A stretch of DNA of 19,502 nucleotides from Pavlovales sp. CCMP2436 (lineage: Eukaryota; Haptophyta; Pavlovophyceae; Pavlovales), in the NCBI GenBank assembly GCA_026770615.1, contig MU631435.1:59153-78654 (forward strand), given 5' to 3'. Position numbers and translations under genes: made by a program. Under the pieces are notes generated by a model. That model had not been told where the DNA came from and made no database searches. It saw only the letters and a list, made by a program, of their open reading frames with translations. Positions 1-6,800 of this stretch are shown here, piece after piece (position 1 is the first letter of the stretch; each line of letters begins with the position of its first letter).

Positions 1-81
1 TATCTAGCACCCCCTTCATCGTGTATTTACCCCCTCTCTGTACCTCCCCCCTTTCATCATGTATCTACCCCCCTCGCGCAG

Positions 82-177
82 GTGTGGGTGGTTGGCCAGG
101 GCAAGGTGAAGAAGGCCGAGTCCTTCGAGAAGTACAGGGCGGCGCAGCTGCGCAAGTTGCCCGCGGCGAGCAGCTAG
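82..177 (+). CDS. terminal exon of an unidentified gene (5' part outside window)
   Basis: A pyrimidine-rich stretch ending in CTCGCGCAG (73-81) looks like a splice acceptor. It is followed by 31 open codons and a TAG at 175-177. The peptide starts VWVVGQGKVKKAESFEKYR and ends KLPAASS; it is basic and reads like a normal C-terminus. The upstream putative intron (1-81) is built of imperfect CTACCCCCCT / TTCATC repeats. I do not recognise the family. The exon phase is unknown because the previous exon is not in the window. Confidence 0.4.
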   Translation: MWVVGQGKVKKAESFEKYRAAQLRKLPAASS

Positions 178-654
178 CTGGGAATGGGATACGCACCCAT
201 GCCCAGGGCGCGCACGGGTCCAAGCGAACATTAGAAAACCGCCCGGCTGAGCCGCGCCGCCGCGCAACCTGCGCTGTCGGGGGGGGGGGCGCAACGGTTG
301 TTGTTATATAATTTCTATTTAGGCCATTCTGGCTGGCGGTGTGTCAAGTATTAGTTAGTTGGTTAGCATGACCCTTTAACGAACCCGCAAACGCACTAGG
401 CCACCGGGTGTTGAGGCCTTGAGGGAGGTGGCTTATAATATGATATCATCAAGTCGTCAACTGAGAACCTTGACGATCTCAGGCTCACTAGGAATATTGA
501 CTAGTTGCTTTGATCAATACATCATGGCATGACTGCTGAACCAGCTTCGGCTGTGGTCCCTCCCAAGGGCGGCTGAACTGTAAATCTATCCTCGGCGGCG
601 CCCACGTGCATCGAGACACAATGTGGAGGCCGCTAACGAGACTTTCTCGCTGCT
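178..654. other. intergenic stretch between two convergent genes
   Basis: No convincing coding region is seen. A G-run (about 279-288) follows the upstream stop. Positions 351-434 carry a copy of the repeat that also forms the 5' part of the MsrB intron. The rest (435-654) shows only scattered, weak resemblance to the later part of that intron. The upstream + gene and the - strand MsrB gene both end into this stretch, so it probably contains both 3' ends. Confidence 0.5.
351..434 (+). repeat. copy of the 5' block of the MsrB intron repeat
   Basis: The segment begins TTAGTTAGTTGGTTAGCATG and runs to GGAGGTGGCTT. It matches the sense strand of the MsrB intron (1172 down to about 1108) with shared landmarks GACCCTT, ACCCGCAAACGC and GGAGGTGGCTT; the copy here is about 20 nt longer in the middle. 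It lies in the opposite orientation to the MsrB copy, so the two flank MsrB exon 2 as inverted repeats. Here it is outside any recognised gene. Confidence 0.75.
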
Positions 655-1493
655 TTACTCGTCCGCTGAGGCGGCGGGCCGAGCGTCTGAGCCGACAGAG
701 TCTGAAGGAGTTTCGGTGAAGGTGAGTGCGAGGCCGTTAATGCAGAAGCGCGGTCGACGCCCGTTACTGGGCTTGATATCGGACGTCGGCACGTCACCCT
801 CGCTCGCCGTGTCGCTCGTGCGTGGTCCGTCCGCAAAGACATGCCCCAAGTGACCCCCGCACGATTTGCAATGGACCTCGGTCCCACCCGTCCACTCCTG
901 ATGATGTTTAGTTTGTTGTTGAGAAAAGAAAGTTTATTCAGTTGAGAGGAGAATTATTGAGTCACCCTGTCCGGCCTGCTAGAGACCCCTCGTTGGAAAT
1001 CGTGGCCGGGGGAAGGATATAGCAGCCGCCCCCGTGAAAAGGGGCTGGTTCGGCGAGCTGCGCACACAGCGCATGTCATTCTAATTGTATACCTTCTTGT
1101 ATGAAAGCCACCTCCTTCAACGCCTGGGCGTTTGCGGGTGTGTTGAAGGGTCATACTAACTAACTAACTAACCTTCTTGTACTCGAGCGCGTTGTCCCTG
1201 GAGGTGCGCCAAAAGGACGGCCAGCCTGTGCCGCTGTCGAACTTCGCGGTCGAAGGGAACAGCGACGCCCCGCAGCCCGCACAGGCGTACCGGCCATCTC
1301 GCTCCTCGCGGTTGAGGGGCGAGCTCCATGCCGGCTCTGTGACACCCAGCCGGAGCACGGCGAGGCGGAGCGGGTTCCGCGTGGGCGCGCGCGGCTCAGC
1401 CGCCTCCATCCGCACCCGCGCGCGCGGGGCCAGGCCGGCGGTCACGCCGAGCACGGCGGTGACAAGAACGAGGCGAGCGCGCGAGCTCCGCAT
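655..1493 (-). CDS. msrB: methionine-R-sulfoxide reductase B, two exons
   Basis: Exons on the minus strand are 1493-1173 and 897-655, joined in phase 0 across a 275-nt intron (donor GTTAGT, acceptor CATCAG), giving 187 residues. MsrB enzymes reduce methionine-R-sulfoxide in oxidised proteins, usually with thioredoxin. The zinc-binding cysteine pairs are present: CAGC (71-74) and CKSC (117-120). So are the core motifs KFDSGTGWPSFW (84-95), GGHLGHVFADGP (121-132) and RFCING (157-162), whose Cys159 is the expected catalytic cysteine. The first 30 residues are a hydrophobic and basic leader with TAGLAPR, which could be a signal or bipartite plastid-targeting peptide (inference). An oddity is about 17 extra residues between GP132 and RFCING, where the family normally has a short loop. 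The ATG at 1493 is chosen because it supplies the leader. Confidence 0.88.
928..1086 (-). repeat. introner-like repeat, 3' block, copy 1 (inside the MsrB intron)
   Basis: Read on the minus strand, this block runs from TAGAATGACATGCGCTGTGC to AACTGAATAAACTTTC. It aligns along its whole length with 4501-4656 in intron 3 of the ArfGAP gene, by eye about four bases in five identical with small gaps. Shared landmarks are GCGCTGTGCGCAG, TCCTTCCCCCGG, GGCCGGACAGGG and AACTGAATAAACTTT. In both introns it lies at the 3' end, and the repeat is in sense orientation relative to the host gene. Here it is followed by an AC-rich tail with an ACTAAA branch-point-like motif before the acceptor. Confidence 0.88.
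1095..1172 (-). repeat. introner-like repeat, 5' block, starting at the splice donor
   Basis: The first ~75 nt of the MsrB intron, GTTAGTTAGTTAGTTAG onward, match the free-standing copy at 351-434. The homology begins at the exon-intron border, so the splice donor seems to be supplied by the repeat end itself. The reverse strand reads as tandem CTAAC. Confidence 0.7.
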
Positions 1494-1799
1494 GGGCGCA
1501 GCGACGAGCGTAACGCGGTGCTCTCGAACTCCTGCGGCGTGCGGTTCTCGAACTTGCGAGGCTAGCTCGCACGGCGCCGCTCACTGGGCTGGCAAGTTGA
1601 GCAGTGTGTTGCAATATTTTCGGATATGCTTTGTTGTCACTGAAGTTGCCGAGCGCCTCGCCGCCGCCAAGCTCAAGCGCGCTGAGCCCCAGCGCCTCGC
1701 CGCCGCCAAGCTCAAGCTCAAGCCGCGAGAAAGACGCGCGAGCGATGGCTGCCCCTTTTTAAATTTTCTGTGAAGCGGAGGCGGGCCATCATTCAATTG
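1494..1799. other. MsrB upstream region with a tandem repeat
   Basis: This is the 5' flank of MsrB (minus strand). A 26-nt unit starting AGCGCCTCGCCGCCGCCAAG occurs twice, at 1652-1677 and 1691-1716 (period 39). Open frames across 1177-1796 on both strands are GC-rich shadows without protein-like features. No clear promoter element was recognised. Confidence 0.4.
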
Positions 1800-1910
1800 A
1801 ATGAGCCCCCACCGTGTGATTCTTGCCCATCGCGGACAAGAATCGCACGGTGGGATACAGGCTACCAGAGGTTATTAGTCTGCTTTGTTATATGTTCTAC
1901 AGGTGCGGCA
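1800..1910 (+). repeat. hairpin-bearing dispersed repeat, copy 1
   Basis: This ~110-bp repeat shares AATGAGCCCCCACCGTGTG, a TCTTG/CAAGAATC core, the GGCTACC-GAGGTTAT block and a GTGCGGCA end with 3260-3367. It contains an 18-bp stem (1808-1825 pairing with 1837-1854, one mismatch, 11-nt loop). Both copies are in + orientation and bracket the unrecognised ORF at 2099-2992. It may be a small non-autonomous element or a structured RNA-derived repeat; nothing in it looks coding. Confidence 0.8.
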
Positions 1911-2085
1911 TGTGCGCAGGCGAGCTGCATTTTGAGACGAGCGAAAGGCAGCGGCGGCCGGTCAGCGTGCGCCAGTCAGAGAGTCGTCGATTGTCGTGTG
2001 TCTGATCAGCCTTAGCGGCGGGGACGGTATCCGTGTGGTCTGCTAAAGTCCCTTGATTCGAGTGTTTCTCAACGCTTGGGTCCTG

Positions 2086-2114
2086 TGTAAGTTTCTAGTT
2101 AAACGTCCGTCCCG
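2086..2114 (+). repeat. 29-bp repeat, left arm of an inverted pair
   Basis: The sequence begins TGTAAGTTTCTAGTTAAACG. It is identical at 28 of 29 positions to the reverse complement of 3213-3241, and a third copy lies at 13959-13986 (+). The stop codon of the minus-strand ORF 2099-2992 falls inside this arm. Confidence 0.9.
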
Positions 2115-2992
2115 GGAGGCACGCCTGGCAGTGCCCATGGCATCGACGCGTCGCCGCCATTCCGCGCCGCCACGCGAGCACCTCGGGCCATGCGCACGCG
2201 CACGGCCGGCAGCGGCGAGGACAAGGCCGCGCCCTCGAGCGCCTGCAGCGCCTCGCGGGCGTCCTTCGGGCAGCAGAGCGCGGAGTGGTAGCACTGCACG
2301 AGCATCGCCTCACCGCCCGGTCCGATCGGCAGGCTGATCGTGCAGGGCCCACTGCCAGGGCCGTCCACGTAGCACGTCGCGCCACGCGTGAGGCAGAGGG
2401 GGGCAGCGAGGCTGCCCTCGGAGATGACGATCGTCACGTGCTCGCCCGTGCTCCGGCCCGCCATGATTCTGCAGTGTAGAATGAAGAGCCCGAGCTTCCA
2501 CAGCAGGCGCGCCAGTGATGTGCGCCAGTCAAGGTGCGGCACGAGGTCAGACGCGTTGATGCGCAACTGCCCATTGAAGAGCTCGTCGTGACCAATCGCA
2601 GCGCCGAGAGGCTCCCAGAGGCGCGCGAGAGAGGTGGCGGCGGCGCGCGAGCTCGCCTTCACGGTGTGGTCGGGTGCAGAGCTGCGCCGGCCCTGCGGGA
2701 TGTCGAGGGCGGGCTTATCCCCTGCGCCGAAGCAGACGTTGCCGCTGCCCCACGCTGCAAGGTTGGCGCGGGAGAGCGTCACCACATCCTTGGGGCTCAA
2801 TGCGATGTCGCAGTTCGGCACGAGGTAGCCCAACTCAGCAAGGTCCGTGCGGTGGTTGAACTCGCCGTTGCCGATCTGGACCCAGCCCGAGAGTGCGAGG
2901 ACGAGCGAGCTGCCCACGGAGGCACGCGCGCCGGAAGCACTTCCGCTTCGTTGGTTCATGACCGGCGGAGGGCTGTGTGGTAGTGCGCTCAA
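2099..2992 (-). CDS. hypothetical protein, 297 residues, flanked by inverted repeats
   Basis: This is a long uninterrupted minus-strand frame. The first ATG is at 2992 (MSALPHSPPP); a second at 2959 would give 286 residues. I do not recognise the family. Visible features are a Ser/Ala-rich N-terminus, a hydrophobic stretch around LLWKLGLFILHC, and a Cys/Gly-rich part with CYVDGPGSGPC and CYHSALCCPKDAREAL. Amino-acid use is varied and reads more like a real protein than the low-complexity shadows on the other strand (for example 2534-2983 +). Its last codons and TAA lie inside a 29-bp repeat whose mirror copy is at 3213-3241. Sequence just inside the right arm (about 3195-3212, +) also resembles the ORF's C-terminal coding sequence, so the right arm may be a partial duplicate of the gene end. 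It could be a mobile-element gene or a captured host gene. No promoter was identified. Confidence 0.45.
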   Translation of the reverse strand: MSALPHSPPPVMNQRSGSASGARASVGSSLVLALSGWVQIGNGEFNHRTDLAELGYLVPNCDIALSPKDVVTLSRANLAAWGSGNVCFGAGDKPALDIPQGRRSSAPDHTVKASSRAAATSLARLWEPLGAAIGHDELFNGQLRINASDLVPHLDWRTSLARLLWKLGLFILHCRIMAGRSTGEHVTIVISEGSLAAPLCLTRGATCYVDGPGSGPCTISLPIGPGGEAMLVQCYHSALCCPKDAREALQALEGAALSSPLPAVRVRMARGARVAARNGGDASMPWALPGVPPGTDV

Positions 2993-3212
2993 GGATCAAA
3001 ACCGCGCGAAATTTGATTCACTAACTAACTGCCGAAATAGATATTGAATATTGAGCTTCTTTGAAAGTCCGATATTGTATGATGAGTGGGGCTACGGTGG
3101 TCCGCGGCCTCGCCCCTGGCCCCTCTGGATGAACATGGGGGCTTCGAGCGACCCCGTTTGCGGGGCGAGCGCCGTCTGACGCGAGCTCACCCCCACGGGC
3201 GCCCAGCGTGAA

Positions 3213-3241
3213 CGGGACGGACGTTCAACTAGAAACTTACA
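3213..3241 (-). repeat. 29-bp repeat, right arm of an inverted pair
   Basis: This is the reverse complement of 2086-2114 with one mismatch. It lies 19 nt before the second copy of the hairpin repeat. Together the two arms delimit a 1156-bp segment that contains the whole unrecognised ORF. Confidence 0.9.
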
Positions 3242-3259
3242 TAGGTAGACCGGGACCAC

Positions 3260-3367
3260 AATGAGCCCCCACCGTGTGATTCTTGTCGCTCGTGGACAAG
3301 AATCACACATTGAGATACGGGCTACCGGAGGTTATGTGTCTGTTTATTTTGTGCTACAAGTGCGGCA
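3260..3367 (+). repeat. hairpin-bearing dispersed repeat, copy 2
   Basis: Second copy of the repeat at 1800-1910. The left arm of the hairpin (3268-3285) is identical to copy 1. The right arm (3297-3314) has diverged at its outer end, so only the inner ~12 bp still pair perfectly. Conserved landmarks are GGCTACC, GAGGTTAT and GTGCGGCA. Confidence 0.8.
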
Positions 3368-3808
3368 CGATGTCAGAGCCACGGCTCTGAGCTGAGCAAC
3401 GGCTCTCTCGTGCGCGACAGCATCGCGCTAAGATCAGCTTGACTTGAACTTGACACCCTGCGGCCGCCGCAGTGTGCGCGCTCGCAGCGGCGCGATGCTG
3501 TCCGACACTTGCAGGTCTCAGGTTCGAATCGGGCAAAATCGATTTTTTAAAAGGGGATCTCTGAGTAACCAGGCTCAGGGAAGTCCTGGAGTCCTGGCGG
3601 GCTGGCGGCGCAGTGTGTCCCGAGGAGGCCAGTTGAGGAGGCAGTGGCCCCACCTGCGGTCCGGCGAGGCGCTATTCGAGGATCGTCTTTCACATTCCGC
3701 GGTTAAAATTGTAACGAGAAATCGTGACCGAAATTTTTATCGCCGAGACGCGGAAGTTCGCACCGCCAACGGGAAGTTCCGCGGCTCGAAGAGAAGCCAG
3801 GAAGAAGG
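3368..3808 (+). other. upstream region of the ArfGAP gene
   Basis: No gene is seen. A perfect 13-bp inverted repeat, GACAGCATCGCGC (3416-3428) and its complement (3490-3502), is separated by 61 nt. A short AT-rich patch with a T-run lies at 3541-3557, and another AT-rich patch (about 3703-3742) precedes the start codon. No convincing TATA box or initiator was identified. The 5' UTR of the ArfGAP gene presumably lies within the last hundred or so bases. Confidence 0.35.
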
Positions 3809-6800
3809 ATGAGTCAGAAGTCCAAGGAGGAGAAGATCGTCAAGCTGCTCAAGGAGATCCAGAAGCGGCCGGACAACAAGCAGTGCGCCGACTGCACCTC
3901 AAGGGTGCGCGCCAGAAAGATGCGGACGTCTTCCGACGCTTCGCATTCCGAAGCAGCGAGCCGGGCCTATGCGACGCGCCGCCAGCATGCCTCGCCCCTC
4001 TGCGCCCAGCTGCCTGAACTCGCGCCCCCTCCCCAATCCGGCCCGCGCGTCACCTGTCTCTTTTTAGGGCAACCAGTATGTGGTGCTCAACTTCAACGTC
4101 TTTGCGTGCACCACCTGCTCCGGCATCCAGTGCGCGCCCAGCCCCGCGTGTCCCCTTGTCCCTTTCTCATCCGAAGCGCCCGCCTTGCAGCCCGCACTCG
4201 CCAGGCGTAGCCACAATCTCACCCTCCCTCCCCCAACCCGCGAACCCGGCTGTTACGCGAACCCTCTGCAGTCGCGAAATTCCGCACCGCATCAAGTCGG
4301 TTGGCATGAGCACGTTCAAGCAGGAGGAGGTAAGTGCCTTTGCCCCCAAGCTAATTGGCGCCTAGGCACGCTGACTGGGTGATGCCTGGGTGACTGACAG
4401 CTTTCACGCCCATACACTCGGGAACCGCACCTGAATGTCCGCAACCCACCGTCTGCTGCCCCACCTAATAAATATATAAGTAAGTCGTAGTTCAAAATAA
4501 AATAGAATGACGTGCGCTGTGCGCAGCCCGCCGAGCCTGTCCCTTCTTATGGGGGTAGCTGCTATCTCCTTCCCCCGGTCACGATTCCCAACAAGGGGTC
4601 GCTAGTCGGCCGGACAGGGCGACTTTATAATCCTCCTCTTAACTGAATAAACTTTTAAATCAGGTGGATGCGCTCGATGCGGGGGGTAATGACGTGGCCA
4701 AGGGCCTCTACATGGCCTCCTGGACGCAGGAAGAGTTCCCGGTGCGTCGCTCCCCGTCCGTTTATTGTTCTTTTGCGCCACAATCATGGGGTTCATGCTG
4801 CGTCGCGCGTGGCTACATTTTTTTTTTTTTGAGGGTCTACTGTGCTGTGCGATGCTATGCTATTCTTGGAATAGTGCTCTTCGGGCTGCTAGCGATGGTG
4901 CACGCCCGCTAAACCCGGCCCCGCGTCCCCTCCGTCCCCGCGAACCCGGCCGTTACGCGCAGATGCCCGGCGAGGATGACACTGCCAAGATCAAGCAGTT
5001 CATCAATGCCAAGTACGTGAACAAACGCTGGGCGCCCCGCACGCCACCGCCGCAGCAGGCACCGCCGCAGCTGCCGCAGCAGCAGCAGTTCCAGCAGCAG
5101 CAGCAGCAGTTCCAGCAGCCGCCGCAGCAGCAGTTCCAGTCGTTCGCGCCATCGTCCGGCCTCGGCCCGCCTCCCGGACCCCCGCCCGGACTCCCCGCCC
5201 AGTCCGAGGAGCTCAACTCCATGCTTGGCAACATGAGATTCGACGGCGGCGGCGGCATGGGCCAGGGCTTCGGCGCGCCGCCGCCGATGCCGCCGCCGCA
5301 GGCCCCGGGGATGGGGGGGATGGGGATGCAGCAGCAGGGGGGGTGGGGAGGGGGCGACCCTTTCGGGGGGCCGCCTTTGCAGCCGCCACCGCAGCCCAGC
5401 CCCCCCGTGCCCACCCTAGGGGGCCCACTCGGGTTCGTGGGCCCACCCGGATTCGTGGGCCCACCCGGATTTGCCCCTCCCGCTCCCTCTTCCGGGTTCG
5501 TGCCGCCCCCTGGCTTCCCCCCGGCGGGGATGATGCCCTCTCCATCGCTCCCGGACAATCCGTTCGCGGCACCCCCGTCCATGCCGCCACCCGGCTTTGG
5601 TGCGCCGCCGCCGCAGCAGCAGATGGGAGGGCAGATGCAGCAGCCGATGGGAGGTGAATTCTTTTAGAATAGTAATTTATTATGAGAATATTATTATTTT
5701 TATATTTATGAACAACAAGGGCAAGAACAGGAACGAATGTGAACCTGTAACTCATCACAATTGAACAATAACTAACTCAGACGGGTTCGACGCATTCGGG
5801 GGCGCGCCTCCGCAGCAGCAGATGGGCGGGCAGGCGGCGGGAGGTAATTTATTTTTAAATTATTTATTTTAAAATCATTTTTATGCGAATATTATTATTA
5901 TGATTATGATTATAATGAAGAAGAAGAAGAAGAAGAAGAAGAAGAAGATACAATGTGAACGTGGAAGTCATCACGATGTTCACAATAACTAAAGCAGGAT
6001 TTGGGGGCGATTTTGGAGGCGGCGGCATGATTGGAGCCCCCCCAGGTGGGATGCACCCCCCGGGCGGGATGGGGGGGATGGGGGGTCCGCCCTGGGGGAT
6101 GGGAGGGGGCATGGGGGTTGACTTTGGAGAGGGGAGCATGGAAGGGGAGATGGGAGGGGGGATGGGGGGACTTCCCTCTGCGCCGCCGCCAAACGCGCCC
6201 GATTTCGGGGGAGGGGGGATGGGTGCTGACTTTGGGGATGGTGGGATGGGAGGGGGGATGGGGGGGATGGCCCCGCCGGCTGCGATGGGGTTCGGCTTTG
6301 ACGGTGGCAGTGGGATGCTTTCCCCCCCGTCCGCCCCTCCCCCCCAGCTCGCCGCACCCCCCCCTCCCGCCCCGCGCGCGATGGCTGGGTTCGGCGAGTT
6401 TGGCGGCGGGGGGGGGGTGGTGCCCCCCTCGTCTAGTTGTGGGGGGATGGGGGGGGGGGCTGCCGGGATGCCCCCCGCTGGCGCGATGGGGGGGATGGGG
6501 GGTTGTGGTGAGATGATGCCGTCTTCAGTGATGGGAGGTGGGGGGAGTGGAATTATGCCCCCTTCCTCTGGGGGCATGATGCCCCCCCAGCCTGCACCTA
6601 CGGTGGGCAGCGGCTTCGGCGATTTTGGGGGCGGGGCTCCTTCTGTTCCCCCGTTGTCTTCGAATGGAACGATGGGCGGGTTTGGCGCCCTCCCGGCCAA
6701 TGGCAGTGGTGGATTTGGCGATTTTGGGAACGGGGGCGGAATGGCTTCCGCTGGGATGGGGGGGGCGCATGGGGTGATGGGAGGGATGGGTGGGATGGGG

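Noticed and set aside
1177..1773. A 198-codon plus-strand frame
   Set aside because: It overlaps MsrB exon 1 antisense, has Arg/Ala/Ser-rich composition typical of GC-rich shadows and no domain, whereas the minus strand shows MsrB motifs.
2534..2983. A 149-codon plus-strand frame
   Set aside because: It lies antisense inside the longer, more protein-like minus-strand ORF 2099-2992; low-information Arg/Ala/Val composition.
3505..3557. tRNA-like B-box GGTTCGAATC followed by a T-run
   Set aside because: The flanking bases do not form a T-arm stem (only the closing G-C pair is possible) and no acceptor or anticodon stem can be drawn. It could be a decayed tRNA-derived fragment, but it is not a tRNA gene.
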